From: Rhizobium sullae
GTDB lineage: Bacteria > Pseudomonadota > Alphaproteobacteria > Rhizobiales > Rhizobiaceae
Length of the DNA stretch: 64,000 nucleotides
Assembly (NCBI RefSeq): GCF_900169785.1
Contig: NZ_FWER01000004.1
Location: 224,900 to 288,899, forward strand
Direction of reading: 5' to 3'
The first letter of the stretch is position 1, and each line of letters begins with the position of its first letter. Below are positions 33,552 to 42,645 of this stretch, in pieces. The translations under genes and the position numbers were made by a program. The notes below the pieces were generated by a model, which was not told the DNA's origin, searched no databases, and saw only the letters and a program-made list of their open reading frames with translations.

Positions 33552-34538
33552 ATGACCTACGCCGTCCGTTTCCAGAAGGTTTCGCGCCATTTCGGCCAGG
33601 TTCGCGCCGTCGACGGCGTCGATCTCGAAATCGCGCCGGGCGAGTTCTTCGCGATGCTCGGCCCTTCAGGCTCCGGCAAGACCACCTGCCTGCGTCTGAT
33701 CGCCGGCTTCGAACAGCCGACCGAGGGACATATCCAGATTTTCGGCGAAAAGGCTGAAGGCGTCCCGCCCTACCGCCGCAACGTCAACACCGTCTTCCAG
33801 GACTACGCGCTCTTCCCGCATCTCAACATCCTGGACAATGTCGCCTACGGGCTGATGGTCAGGGGTATCGGTAAGGTGGAACGCACCAAGGCGGCTGAGC
33901 AAGCGCTCGAGCTGGTGAAGCTTCCAGGCTATGGTATACGTCGTCCGGGCCAGTTGTCCGGCGGACAGCGGCAGCGCGTGGCGCTCGCCCGCGCGCTGGT
34001 CAACAAGCCAAAGGTTCTGCTGCTCGACGAGCCGCTCGGCGCGCTTGATCTGAAGCTGCGGGAGCAAATGCAGGAAGAGTTGAAGAGCCTCCAGCGCGCA
34101 CTCGGCATCACCTTCGTTTTCGTCACCCACGATCAAGGCGAGGCGCTATCCATGGCAGACCGCGTCGCCGTCTTCAATAACGGTGGCACCGTGCAGGAAG
34201 GCACGCCGCAGGATATCTATCGCCGTCCGAAGACACGCTTCGTCGCCGATTTCGTCGGTTCCTCGAACGTCATCTCGCCGGATGTGATGACCCTCCTCGG
34301 CGGCGAAAGGCGCTGGGCGAGCCTGCGTCCTGAAGCGATTCACATCTCCGGCGACGGCGTTGAGGCAGCGGTCGAAAACACCAGTTTCCTTGGCGCCGCG
34401 ACTCGCCTGACGGTCGGCATGAGGGGCACGCGCCTGCACGTCACGCTGCCTGCCGGCGTCAATGTGCCGGATATCGGTGCCAGCGTGCGCCTCGCCTGGC
34501 AGCCGGCCGACGTGCACTACATGGATGACGCAGCATGA
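33552..34538 (+). CDS. Polyamine-type ABC transporter ATP-binding protein (PotA/YdcT-like)
   Basis: The 328-residue ATPase has Walker A GPSGSGKTT (about 38-46), Q-loop VFQDYALFPH, signature [15 protein letters not shown], Walker B VLLLDEPLGALD and switch FVTHDQGEA. The C-terminal TOBE domain spans about 250-328. It drives import together with the two permeases that follow. Its stop overlaps the next gene start by four bases (ATGA), a sign of translational coupling. Among PotA-like proteins the position in a ydcSTUV-patD type array is what suggests amine import. Confidence 0.92.
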   Translation: MTYAVRFQKVSRHFGQVRAVDGVDLEIAPGEFFAMLGPSGSGKTTCLRLIAGFEQPTEGHIQIFGEKAEGVPPYRRNVNTVFQDYALFPHLNILDNVAYGLMVRGIGKVERTKAAEQALELVKLPGYGIRRPGQLSGGQRQRVALARALVNKPKVLLLDEPLGALDLKLREQMQEELKSLQRALGITFVFVTHDQGEALSMADRVAVFNNGGTVQEGTPQDIYRRPKTRFVADFVGSSNVISPDVMTLLGGERRWASLRPEAIHISGDGVEAAVENTSFLGAATRLTVGMRGTRLHVTLPAGVNVPDIGASVRLAWQPADVHYMDDAA

Positions 34539-35503
34539 CAGCGCTCGCTCTGACAAAGCCCGGCGCTACGACCTCAATCCTGCCTGGGCGCGGCGGTTTC
34601 TTCGGTGGACTATCGGACGCGTTTTGGCGCCATCCGAAGCTACTGCTTTTGCTGATGCTGACGCCGCCACTGCTTTGGCTCGGCATCATCTATATCGGCT
34701 CGCTGTTCGCACTGCTGCTGCAGAGTTTCTTCTCGATCGACGATTTCTCCGGCTTGGTCAATTACGAGTTCACGCTCGCGACCTATGCTGAGCTTCTGAA
34801 CCCCACCAATTTCGATATCATCGTCCGTACCGTCGTGATGGCGGCCATGGTGACGATCGCCTCTGCCGTCATCGCCTTCCCGATCGCCTACTACGCAGCG
34901 CGCTACGCACAGGGAAAATGGAAGGCCTTCTTCTATCTGGCCGTTATGCTGCCGCTCTGGTCGAGCTATCTCGTCAAGGTTTACGCCTGGAAGCTGATTC
35001 TCGCCAAGGAAGGGATCCTCACCTGGATTTTCGCCAAGCTGCACCTCTCCTGGCTGCTCGACAGCATTCTCACGCTGCCGGTCGTCGGCGGCAATTCGCT
35101 TTCGGTGAGCTATCTCGGCACCTTCGTCGTTTTCGTCTATATCTGGCTCCCCTACATGATCCTGCCGACGCAGGCCGCCCTCGAGCGCGTGCCTGCAAAC
35201 CTGATCGAGGCCTCCGCCGATCTCGGCGCCACGCCGAGCCAGACCTTCCGCACGGTGTTGTTCCCGCTGGCGCTGCCCGGCATCGTCGCCGGCTCCATCT
35301 TTACCTTCTCGCTGACCCTCGGCGATTACATCATCCCGCAGATCATCGGTTCCTCGCGTCTCTTCATCGGCCAGGCGGTCTATGCGCAGCAGGGCACAGC
35401 CGGAAACGTGCCGCTTGCCGCCGCCTTCTCCGTCGTGCCGATCGTCATCATGGCCATCTATCTCTGGATGGCGAAGAAGCAGGGAGCTTTCGATGCGCTC
35501 TGA
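34535..35503 (+). CDS. Polyamine-type ABC transporter permease 1 (PotB/YdcU-like)
   Basis: The 322-residue permease has about six to seven transmembrane helices, the first at about 35-60 after a basic cytoplasmic leader. The ATPase-contact EAA loop is [20 protein letters not shown]. The C-terminal part with [20 protein letters not shown] is characteristic of PotB-like subunits. It forms the channel with the second permease. The start overlaps the ATPase stop, and its end overlaps the start of the second permease by 11 bases. Confidence 0.92.
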   Translation: MTALALTKPGATTSILPGRGGFFGGLSDAFWRHPKLLLLLMLTPPLLWLGIIYIGSLFALLLQSFFSIDDFSGLVNYEFTLATYAELLNPTNFDIIVRTVVMAAMVTIASAVIAFPIAYYAARYAQGKWKAFFYLAVMLPLWSSYLVKVYAWKLILAKEGILTWIFAKLHLSWLLDSILTLPVVGGNSLSVSYLGTFVVFVYIWLPYMILPTQAALERVPANLIEASADLGATPSQTFRTVLFPLALPGIVAGSIFTFSLTLGDYIIPQIIGSSRLFIGQAVYAQQGTAGNVPLAAAFSVVPIVIMAIYLWMAKKQGAFDAL

Positions 35504-36308
35504 TCGCGGACAACGCTCCCCTCTCCTCCTGAAGATCGCAGCTGCCGGCGGCCTGCTTTTCCTGCATCTGCCGATCCTGCTGATCTTCATCTATGCCTTC
35601 ACCACCGAGGAAAAGAGCTACCAGTGGCCACCGCCCAGCCTGACGACGCAGTGGTTCGACGTGGCCTGGAACCGGCCTGATGTCTGGGCGGCCCTCGGCC
35701 TTTCTGTGCAAGTCGCCTGCATCGCCACAGCCATCGCGCTGGTGCTCGGCACGCTCTGCGCCGCTGCCGTCAGCCAGACGAAGTTCTTTGGCCGTGAGGC
35801 AATCTCCCTGCTCGTCATCCTGCCAATCGCGCTTCCCGGCATCATCACGGGCATTGCGCTGCGCTCGGCCTTCAGCCTGTTCGACATCCCGTTCTCGGTC
35901 TGGACAATCGTACTTGGTCACGCCACTTTCTGCGTTGTGGTCGTATATAACAATGCGGTCGCCCGCTTCCGCCGCACCTCCGGCTCGCTGATCGAGGCCT
36001 CGATGGATCTCGGCGCCGACAGCTTCCAGACTTTCCGGCACGTCATCCTGCCGAATATCGGCACGGCGCTGCTTGCTGGCGGCATGCTCGCCTTTGCGTT
36101 GTCCTTCGATGAAGTCATCGTCACCACCTTCACCGGCGGCCAGCAATCGACGCTGCCGATTTGGATGCTCGAAGAACTCATCCGACCCCGCCAACGCCCC
36201 GTTACCAACGTGGTCGCGATGGCCGTCGTGCTCGTCACTTTCCTGCCGATCCTGGCAGCCTACTACCTCACCCGCGACGGCGACCAGATCGCCGGCGCCG
36301 GCAAATGA
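35493..36308 (+). CDS. Polyamine-type ABC transporter permease 2 (PotC/YdcV-like)
   Basis: The 271-residue permease has about six helices, beginning with a signal-anchor at about 12-34 ([20 protein letters not shown]). The EAA loop is [20 protein letters not shown], and [17 protein letters not shown] follows, as is usual in PotC-type subunits. The ATG at 35493 with AGGGAG upstream was chosen because an in-frame extension would lie inside the previous gene and shows no family match. It partners with the PotB-like permease. The aldehyde dehydrogenase gene starts 14 bases after its stop. Confidence 0.92.
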   Translation: MRSDRGQRSPLLLKIAAAGGLLFLHLPILLIFIYAFTTEEKSYQWPPPSLTTQWFDVAWNRPDVWAALGLSVQVACIATAIALVLGTLCAAAVSQTKFFGREAISLLVILPIALPGIITGIALRSAFSLFDIPFSVWTIVLGHATFCVVVVYNNAVARFRRTSGSLIEASMDLGADSFQTFRHVILPNIGTALLAGGMLAFALSFDEVIVTTFTGGQQSTLPIWMLEELIRPRQRPVTNVVAMAVVLVTFLPILAAYYLTRDGDQIAGAGK

Positions 36309-36322
36309 AAAGGGAGAACATC

Positions 36323-37750
36323 ATGGACACCCAGATGCTGATTGGATCCCGCTTCGAAGCGGGCACGGAAACGGAAGAGCACATCCTGAACCCGAAGACG
36401 GGCGAGACGGTGCTGAATCTGCCGGAAGCCTCGCTCGGCCAGATCGATGCCGCCGTGGACGCCGCCGGGAAGGCTTTCAAGAGCTGGTCGCAGACGACAC
36501 CCGCCGAACGCTCCAGCTATCTGCTGAAGATCGCCGGTGCCATAGAGGAAGACGCACAAGGCTTTGCCACGCTTGAAGCACTGAACTGCGGCAAGCCGAT
36601 CAACGCCGTGCTCAACGACGAAATCCCGGCAATCGTCGATTGCTACCGTTTCTTTGCCGGAGCTGTCCGCAACCTGCACGGCCCCGTCGCCGGCGCATAT
36701 CTGCCCGGCCATACCTCGATGATCCGCCGCGACGCGATCGGCATCGTCGGCTCGATCGCCCCCTGGAATTATCCTCTGATGATGATGGCCTGGAAGCTGG
36801 CACCCGCGATCGCCGGCGGCAACACCGTCGTCTTCAAGCCTTCCGAACAAACGCCGCTGACGGCTCTGAAGATGGCGAAACTGCTCGCCGATATCCTGCC
36901 TGAGGGCGTCGTTAACGTCGTCCTCGGCCGCGGCGAAAGTGTTGGCAATGCGCTGATCAACCACCCAAAGATCGGCATGGTCTCGATCACCGGCGATGTC
37001 GCGACCGGCAAGAAGGTGCTGCAGGCCGCCGCAAAGACCGTCAAGCGCACGCATCTGGAACTCGGCGGCAAGGCCCCTGTCATCGTCTTCGACGACGCCG
37101 ATATCGATGCGGTCGTTTCCGGCATCCGCACCTTCGGTTACTACAATGCCGGCCAGGACTGCACCGCCGCCTGCCGTATCTATGCCGATGCCAAGGTCTA
37201 CGACAGGTTCGTCGCCGACCTCTCCTCGGCGGTTTCCTCGATTAAGTTCAACCAGGCTGAAGACACCGAAAACGAGATCGGCCCGCTGATCTCCAAGCGC
37301 CAGCGTGACCGCGTCGAAAGCTTCGTCACCCGCGCCGCCGAGCACAAGCACATGGAAATCACTGCTGGCGGTAAGACCTCAGGCGACAGGGGGTTCTTCT
37401 TCACGCCAACCGTCATTGCCGGCGCCACGCAGGAGGACGAGATCGTCCGTCGCGAAGTCTTCGGCCCTGTCGTCTCCGTGACGCGCTTCAGCGACATCGA
37501 GGATGCCGTTGCCTGGGCGAACGACAGCGACTATGGCCTCGCATCCTCCGTCTGGACCAATGATATCAGCCGCGGCATGAAGACGGCTGCGCGCCTGCAA
37601 TATGGCTGCACCTGGATCAACACGCATTTCATGCTGGTCAACGAGATGCCGCATGGCGGTCTCAAGCAATCCGGCTACGGCAAGGATATGTCGGTCTATG
37701 CGCTCGAGGATTACACCGCCGTCCGGCACGTGATGATCAACCATGGTTAA
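36323..37750 (+). CDS. patD: Gamma-aminobutyraldehyde dehydrogenase (PatD/YdcW-like)
   Basis: The 475-residue NAD-dependent aldehyde dehydrogenase has catalytic Cys280 in [11 protein letters not shown] and general base Glu246 in THLELGGK, the same numbering as I recall for E. coli PatD (from memory). The cofactor-binding region includes [13 protein letters not shown] and [12 protein letters not shown]. It would oxidise 4-aminobutanal, made from putrescine, to GABA. The ATG at 36323 follows AGGGAG. It is the last gene of an operon with YdcSTUV-like transport genes, matching the E. coli ydcSTUV-patD order. No putrescine aminotransferase gene is in the window, so the aldehyde must come from elsewhere. 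A betaine aldehyde dehydrogenase role is the main alternative. Confidence 0.85.
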   Translation: MDTQMLIGSRFEAGTETEEHILNPKTGETVLNLPEASLGQIDAAVDAAGKAFKSWSQTTPAERSSYLLKIAGAIEEDAQGFATLEALNCGKPINAVLNDEIPAIVDCYRFFAGAVRNLHGPVAGAYLPGHTSMIRRDAIGIVGSIAPWNYPLMMMAWKLAPAIAGGNTVVFKPSEQTPLTALKMAKLLADILPEGVVNVVLGRGESVGNALINHPKIGMVSITGDVATGKKVLQAAAKTVKRTHLELGGKAPVIVFDDADIDAVVSGIRTFGYYNAGQDCTAACRIYADAKVYDRFVADLSSAVSSIKFNQAEDTENEIGPLISKRQRDRVESFVTRAAEHKHMEITAGGKTSGDRGFFFTPTVIAGATQEDEIVRREVFGPVVSVTRFSDIEDAVAWANDSDYGLASSVWTNDISRGMKTAARLQYGCTWINTHFMLVNEMPHGGLKQSGYGKDMSVYALEDYTAVRHVMINHG

Positions 37751-37858
37751 GTAATTTTGACCCGTGTCAGTTGTGACCAAGACCGTCGCAGACAACTGCG
37801 GCGGAACAATTTGGTCTTTCCCGCGTCCTCTTCTGTATCCAACACAGAGGAAACCTCC

Positions 37859-38032
37859 ATGCTCAAATGGGCTCTCATATTTCTCGTCATTTCGCTGGTT
37901 GCCGGGTTCTTCGGTTTTTCCGGCATCTCCGCCGCCACTGCAACGATCGCGCGTGTCCTTTTCGGCATCGCCCTCGTCATCTTCCTGATCTTCCTGATCC
38001 TGGCGCTAATGGCCGGCCAGGCGGTTCTCTAA
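37859..38032 (+). CDS. DUF1328 small membrane protein (YtjA family)
   Basis: The 57-residue protein consists almost wholly of two hydrophobic helices ([17 protein letters not shown] and [18 protein letters not shown]) separated by [10 protein letters not shown]. This matches the DUF1328/YtjA family, common in proteobacteria and without a known function. The ATG at 37859 has AGAGGAAA upstream. It lies about 110 bases past the aldehyde dehydrogenase and converges on the DUF1345 gene. Confidence 0.85.
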   Translation: MLKWALIFLVISLVAGFFGFSGISAATATIARVLFGIALVIFLIFLILALMAGQAVL

Positions 38033-38047
38033 CGCTCATGGCCCTGC

Positions 38048-38716
38048 CTAGAGCAGGCTCGCTCCGACATTGATCGCGAGTGCCAGGATTGTCGTATTGA
38101 AGAGAAACGACAGCACCGCATGAAGCAGCGTGATCTTGCGCATTGTCATAGAGGAAACGGCAACATCCGCCGTCTGTGCCGCGACGCCGATCGTGAATGA
38201 GAAATAAAGGAAGTCCCAGTAAACAGGCTCTCCGATCCTGTCTGGGAAAATCAATCCTTCACCTTTGTCCAGTCCGCCGTAAAATCGATGGGCGTAATGG
38301 ATGGTGAAGAGCGTATGGAGGAAAATCCACGAAACCAGGATCGTGACGACCGCCGCACAGGCCCTGGCCAAAGCCACATCAGGCGGCGCTTCTTTCACGG
38401 AATGCAGCTCGAGCCCGATGCCGGCAATGCTCGCGAGCGCCGCCGTGATCGACAGGAAAAGCACGAAGGTGTCGGAAAAATCCAGATCTTCTGCTCGCTT
38501 CCTGATATCCGCGACCGTCGCCCGCAACATCCTTCGCCAACTGATGCAGGTGAAGACGATGGCCGTAACGTTCCAGCCGATTAGCACATTCTTGGCGTTC
38601 ACGTCCCGGGAAGTGAGAAGCAGGAAAACCGCCAAGCCTGCGATGAAAGCAATGATGATGGTCCGATGCCGGACCGCATAGATCATCATCGGGCTGCGCT
38701 GATCGTTGTCCGCCAT
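38048..38716 (-). CDS. DUF1345 integral membrane protein
   Basis: The 222-residue protein has about six transmembrane helices. Family-typical segments include the paired N-terminal helices (TIIIAFIAGLAVFLLLTS and LIGWNVTAIVFTCISW), AEDLDFSDTFVLFLSI, and the C-terminal WDFLYFSFTIGVAAQTADVA. DUF1345 proteins have no established role. The ATG at 38716 with GAGGAAAG upstream is preferred over an in-frame start 12 codons earlier. The gene lies downstream of tal on the same strand, separated by a terminator, so it probably has its own promoter. Confidence 0.85.
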   Translation of the reverse strand: MADNDQRSPMMIYAVRHRTIIIAFIAGLAVFLLLTSRDVNAKNVLIGWNVTAIVFTCISWRRMLRATVADIRKRAEDLDFSDTFVLFLSITAALASIAGIGLELHSVKEAPPDVALARACAAVVTILVSWIFLHTLFTIHYAHRFYGGLDKGEGLIFPDRIGEPVYWDFLYFSFTIGVAAQTADVAVSSMTMRKITLLHAVLSFLFNTTILALAINVGASLL

Positions 38717-38749
38717 GACTTTCCTCAGGCTCCATGCCCTTGATATCAG

Positions 38750-38787
38750 CACGAAAAAGGCGCGGCCGCCATTGGCAACCGCGCCTT
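38750..38787 (-). terminator. Rho-independent terminator after tal
   Basis: AAGGCGCGG (38757-38765) and CCGCGCCTT (38779-38787) form a perfect 9-base stem; on the minus strand TTTTTCG follows. It begins 22 bases past the tal stop. Confidence 0.85.
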
Positions 38788-38808
38788 CAGTTGCTTTCTA
38801 TGAAGACG

Positions 38809-39774
38809 TTAGGCGGCAGCGAGCTGCAATTCCTTCTGGACCATCGTACGCAGCGCCGTCAGGTCCTTGGCGAAGGCGCGGATGCCTTCGGCGAGCTTTT
38901 CGGTTGCCATCGCATCTTCGTTCATCATCCAGCGGAAGGTCTTCTCGTCGATTTCGATCTTCGGCTCGGCCTCCTTGGCGTCGGGCGAGAGCTTGCGGAC
39001 AAGCGTGCCCTGATCGCTGGCGAGTTCGTCGAGCAGCGCCGGGCTGATCGTCAGGCGATCGCAACCTGCCAGCGCTTCGATTTCGCCGGCATTGCGGAAC
39101 GAGGCACCCATGACGATCGTCTTGATGTCATGCGCCTTGTAGTAGTTGTAGATGTCGCGGACGGACTGAACGCCCGGATCCTCTTCCGCAGTATAATCCT
39201 TCCCGGTCGACTTCTTGTACCAGTCGAGGATACGGCCGACGAAGGGCGAAATCAGGAAGGCTTTCGCATCGGCACAGGCAACGGCCTGGGCCTTGGAGAA
39301 GAGAAGCGTCAGGTTACAGTCGATTCCTTCCTTCTGCAGCACTTCCGCAGCGCGGATGCCTTCCCACGTGGAAGCAAGCTTGATGAGAATGCGGTCACGC
39401 TCAATGCCGCGCTCCTTGTAGGAGGCAATGATGCCGCGCGCCTTGGCGATCGATGCTTCCGTGTCGAAGGAAAGGTCGGCATCGACTTCCGTAGATACGC
39501 GGCCCGGCACGAGCTTCGACAAGGCGGCGCCGACTGAAATTGCAAGGCGGTCGGCAACGGCTGCGGCTACCGCATCGCTGTTTCCGCCCTGTTTCTTGCC
39601 CCAGGACACGGCTTCCTTGATGGTATCGGCAAACATCGGCGTCCCGAGCGCCTTCAAAACGATGGTTGGATTGGTCGTGCAATCCACCGGTTTCAGGCGG
39701 GCGACGGCCTCGATGTCGCCGGTATCGGCGACGACCGTGGTCATGTCTCGGAGTTGGTCAAGCTTGGATGTCAT
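38809..39774 (-). CDS. tal: Transaldolase
   Basis: The 321-residue TalB-type enzyme is complete. The Schiff-base lysine is K132 in [12 protein letters not shown]. The signatures [17 protein letters not shown] and [15 protein letters not shown] are intact. It exchanges three-carbon units between sedoheptulose 7-phosphate, glyceraldehyde 3-phosphate, erythrose 4-phosphate and fructose 6-phosphate in the pentose phosphate pathway, which takes up the pentulose phosphates produced by the xylose and polyol loci nearby. The ATG at 39774 follows AAGGGA. A divergent SorC-type regulator lies 275 bases away, and a strong terminator follows. Confidence 0.96.
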   Translation of the reverse strand: MTSKLDQLRDMTTVVADTGDIEAVARLKPVDCTTNPTIVLKALGTPMFADTIKEAVSWGKKQGGNSDAVAAAVADRLAISVGAALSKLVPGRVSTEVDADLSFDTEASIAKARGIIASYKERGIERDRILIKLASTWEGIRAAEVLQKEGIDCNLTLLFSKAQAVACADAKAFLISPFVGRILDWYKKSTGKDYTAEEDPGVQSVRDIYNYYKAHDIKTIVMGASFRNAGEIEALAGCDRLTISPALLDELASDQGTLVRKLSPDAKEAEPKIEIDEKTFRWMMNEDAMATEKLAEGIRAFAKDLTALRTMVQKELQLAAA

Positions 39775-39950
39775 GGTCAAAAATCCCTTGTGAACTCGAA
39801 CTGCTAACTTGAGCTGCGGCCGGCGCCGGTCCGGCCGAGACCTCCCCGTGCGTCCGCACATTTTGTCCCTCGGACAGACAAGTAACGGCTGTGTTGACGT
39901 GACTATCGCCGTTCCCTAAAGGGAAAGTCAAGGACATTTGTTCATTTCAA

Positions 39951-39979
39951 TTGACATAAGTGTCACACGCGTCATTATC
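39951..39979 (+). promoter_or_regulatory. Candidate promoter and operator of the SorC-type gene
   Basis: TTGACA (39951-39956), 17 bases, then ATTATC (39974-39979) is a plausible sigma-70 promoter pointing to the gene at 40050. TGACA-TAAG-TGTCA (39952-39965) is a palindrome overlapping the -35 box, as expected for autoregulation. A second palindrome TTCCCT-AA-AGGGAA lies at 39912-39925. Confidence 0.45.
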
Positions 39980-40049
39980 ATCCTCAAGAAAAATGCCGGC
40001 GCTGTCGCCTCCGGGGTGCAAGTAGGGTGAAATTCACACAGGAGAAGAT

Positions 40050-41075
40050 GTGGGTAAGCTGAAACGTGGCACGCACACCGCTTACTCAGAAGCCTCGTCG
40101 CTGAGGCTGCGCGCCGCGTGGCTCTATTACAATCAGGGCCTGACGCAAAAGGACGTCGCCGAGCAGCTCGGCATCAGCCGCACGACGGTCATCCGCCTGC
40201 TCGACGAAGCGATGAAGCGCAGCGAGGTGCAGATCTGGATCAACGATTCGATTGGCGACTGCGTCGAGCTCTCCGTGAAGCTGGAGCGCGCCTACGGGCT
40301 CGACGAGGCGATCGTTGTCCCCGCTCCCGTCAATTCCGACGTCGGTAGTCTGGCAAAGAGCGTCGGCCTCGCGCTCGGCCAGTTCCTGTCCGAGACGATT
40401 CCAGACGACTATACGATCGGAGTTGGCTGGGGGCGCACAATGACGGCGTCGCTTTCGAGTTTTCGTCCGCCCCGCCGCGCCAATTGCAAGGTCGTTTCGC
40501 TGCTTGGCGGCATCGTCGCCGTGCATCAAACAAACCCCATTGACTATACGTGGCGGCTGGCAAGCCAGCTCGGCGCCGAATGCTACATGTTCCTCTCGCC
40601 GCTGCTCGTCGATTCGGTCGAGACCAAGCGCAATCTGATCGAGAAATGCGGACTGGACACGATCTACCGGTTGGCGGAAGACCTCGATCTTGCGATCGTT
40701 AGCTGCGGTGACATCGGCCCGCATTCGACATCGCTGTCGGAGGGCTGGATTTCGAAGGCCGAACTGCAAGAGCTGATCGACGCCGGCTGCGTCTGCGACA
40801 CGATGTTCAATTTTCTGGACAAGGACGGCAACACTGTCGATCACTCGATCAACAGCCGTGTGATGTCGGTCGATCTGGATACCCTGAAGAAGGCACGGCA
40901 CATCGTGCTCTCCTCAGGTGGGGCGCACCGCGCGGTGGCGATCCGCGCCACCATCCGGCGCATCGGCTGCAATACGCTGATCACGGACGAGAGCGCCGCA
41001 AAGGCGCTCTTGGATTTGGCCGAGACGGTACCGCTTGTGTCTTCTCCCCAGCGGGGAGAAGTGTCGGATCGATAG
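40050..41075 (+). CDS. SorC/DeoR-family sugar-binding transcriptional regulator
   Basis: The 341-residue regulator has an N-terminal HTH at about 20-60 (LYYNQGLTQKDVAEQLGISR then TTVIRLLDEA) and the SorC sugar-phosphate-binding domain at about 75-325 with IGVGWGRTMTASL and VVSLLGGIV. It starts with GTG at 40050 after GGAGAAGAT; the overlapping ATG is in another frame that stops at once. Its target is unclear: tal is divergent, and the polyol locus has its own SorC protein. The last 11 residues (SSPQRGEVSDR) are encoded by a palindromic repeat, so the natural C-terminus has been replaced or extended by the element. Confidence 0.88.
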   Translation: MGKLKRGTHTAYSEASSLRLRAAWLYYNQGLTQKDVAEQLGISRTTVIRLLDEAMKRSEVQIWINDSIGDCVELSVKLERAYGLDEAIVVPAPVNSDVGSLAKSVGLALGQFLSETIPDDYTIGVGWGRTMTASLSSFRPPRRANCKVVSLLGGIVAVHQTNPIDYTWRLASQLGAECYMFLSPLLVDSVETKRNLIEKCGLDTIYRLAEDLDLAIVSCGDIGPHSTSLSEGWISKAELQELIDAGCVCDTMFNFLDKDGNTVDHSINSRVMSVDLDTLKKARHIVLSSGGAHRAVAIRATIRRIGCNTLITDESAAKALLDLAETVPLVSSPQRGEVSDR

Positions 41076-41160
41076 CGCGGCGGTGAGGGGTGAGCGAGGT
41101 AGTCGCGAACGGCCGAGCGGCGCGAGGTCGAGTGTGTATCTCCCCGCTGGGAGAAGGGAC
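41038..41160. repeat. RIME-like element overlapping the SorC-type gene end (copy 6)
   Basis: CTTCTCCCC-AGC-GGGGAGAAG (41041-41061) and a second palindrome CTCCCCGC-TGGGAGAAGG near 41140-41157 bound about 120 bases that align with copy 1 at 5476-5575. The first 35 bases, including the left palindrome, are translated as the end of the regulator. Confidence 0.7.
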
Positions 41161-41183
41161 CACGGCTGCCGGAATACTAAATC

Positions 41184-42056
41184 TTAAGCCTGACCGGCTT
41201 CCCAGCCGAGTATCGCCCGCTTGCGGGTGAGACCCCAATGATAGCCCGTCAAGTCGCCATTTTTCCCGAGCGCGCGATGGCACGGCACGACGAATGAGAT
41301 TGGATTACGTCCTACCGCGGCGCCGACTGCACGCATCGCTGTCGGCTTGCCGATGTCGTTGGCGATATCGCTGTAGGTTACCGCCTTGCCGAATGGGATC
41401 TTGAGCAAGCTTTCCCAGACGCGGACCTGAAAATCCGTGCCGATGAGCACAACCCGCAACGGCTGGTCGGCAGACCACTTTCCGGGCTCGAAGATGCGCT
41501 CGGCATAAGGCGTGGTGGCCTGCCGATCTTCGACATATTGGGCATTCGGCCAGCGGCAAGTCATATCTTCCAAGCAGGCGGCCTCGTCGCCGAGATCGCT
41601 GAAGGCAAGGCCCGCAAGGCCGCGATCGGTGGCCATGACCAGCGCGACGCCGAAGGGAGACCGGTGGAAGCCGTAGCGGATCGTCAGGCCGCCGCCCTTT
41701 GCCTTCCATTCGCCAGGCGACATCGCTTCATGGGTGACGAAAAGATCGTGAAGACGGCTCGGACCCGAAAGACCCACCTCGATCGAAGTTTCGAGCAGCG
41801 GCATATCTTCCTTGCGCAGCAATCGCTTCGCATGATCGAGCGTAACCGCCTGCAGGAAGGCCTTGGGCGAAAGCCCGGCCCAGCGGGTAAACGTCTTCTG
41901 GAGCTGCGTCGGCGACTGGTTGAGCCGCGCGGCGATCGCCTCCAGCGACGGCTGGTCGCGATAATCCTCGGTGATGAGCTCGATGACCTGCCGGACGGTC
42001 TCGTAGTCCGGGCTCTCGGGCGTAATGTCTCTGTTCAGATTTGCGATCATATTCAT
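41184..42056 (-). CDS. AraC-type HTH fused to O6-alkylguanine-DNA alkyltransferase (Ada-like, lacking the N-terminal Ada domain)
   Basis: The 290-residue protein has an AraC-type HTH at about 18-115 (SLEAIAARLNQSPTQLQKTF, AMSPGEWK), a ribonuclease-like domain at about 120-200, and the methyltransferase domain at about 205-285. The alkyl-acceptor cysteine is in FVVPCHR (about C259), with IPFGKAVTYSDIA upstream. The zinc-binding N-terminal Ada domain that repairs methylphosphotriesters is absent. It should repair O6-methylguanine by suicide transfer and might also bind DNA as a regulator. The ATG at 42056 follows AAGGAG. It appears monocistronic. Confidence 0.9.
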   Translation of the reverse strand: MNMIANLNRDITPESPDYETVRQVIELITEDYRDQPSLEAIAARLNQSPTQLQKTFTRWAGLSPKAFLQAVTLDHAKRLLRKEDMPLLETSIEVGLSGPSRLHDLFVTHEAMSPGEWKAKGGGLTIRYGFHRSPFGVALVMATDRGLAGLAFSDLGDEAACLEDMTCRWPNAQYVEDRQATTPYAERIFEPGKWSADQPLRVVLIGTDFQVRVWESLLKIPFGKAVTYSDIANDIGKPTAMRAVGAAVGRNPISFVVPCHRALGKNGDLTGYHWGLTRKRAILGWEAGQA

Positions 42057-42125
42057 CGTTCTTCTCCTTGTAACAAGGAGATAGTCAAGGGGAGGACCGC
42101 AAGCCACCCGTTTCTTGCGCAGCGT

Positions 42126-42623
42126 TCAAATACGCTGCTTGACCGCCGCAAGCGCGCCCTTGAAGGCGTTGGCGAAGCTTTCGCGATCATCTGGATTGAG
42201 GAAGGAGCCGATGTCCGTCCGCCGGCCCTCGCCGAAAATATGCATGGAGAGAATGCCGATTTCCTGGTGGCGGCGGACGAGGAAACGCGCCCAGAAGGGA
42301 TTGAAGTGATGCTCCACCATGCGTCCGGAAGGCGCGAACTTGCGGATTGTGACATCAGTGCGCGAAACGGTCACTTCCTCACGCGCCTTGCCGGAGCGGT
42401 AGTTGAGCCAGAAGGCACCGTAGAGCAACGCGAAATCCAGCCCGAAGAAGAAGCCGATCGGCCAGGCACCGGTAGCGATAAAGAACATCCCATACATGAA
42501 ACAGACGGCACCGGAAATCAGCAGCAGCACTCTGAAACCCTTGCGGCCGAGCGACCGGTAAGGAAAAAGTTCGGCTGCAAAAACAGGCTGTTCGTTCGCG
42601 CTGTCGGCGTTGCTTTCCGTCAT
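42126..42623 (-). CDS. DUF2244 membrane protein
   Basis: The 165-residue protein has a short hydrophilic start, two adjacent helices at about 30-75 (VLLLISGAVCFMYGMFFIAT and PIGFFFGLDFALLYGAFWL), and a cytoplasmic beta-rich tail (REEVTVSRTDVTIRKFA, HHFNPFWARFLV). This is the DUF2244 pattern, found next to nth or cytochrome oxidase genes in alphaproteobacteria, with no known function. The ATG is at 42621-42623. The nth reading frame on the other strand can start at 42622, so the two 5' ends overlap or nearly touch. Confidence 0.88.
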   Translation of the reverse strand: MTESNADSANEQPVFAAELFPYRSLGRKGFRVLLLISGAVCFMYGMFFIATGAWPIGFFFGLDFALLYGAFWLNYRSGKAREEVTVSRTDVTIRKFAPSGRMVEHHFNPFWARFLVRRHQEIGILSMHIFGEGRRTDIGSFLNPDDRESFANAFKGALAAVKQRI

Positions 42624-42645
42624 GGCTGATGAGTATAGATTGTCT

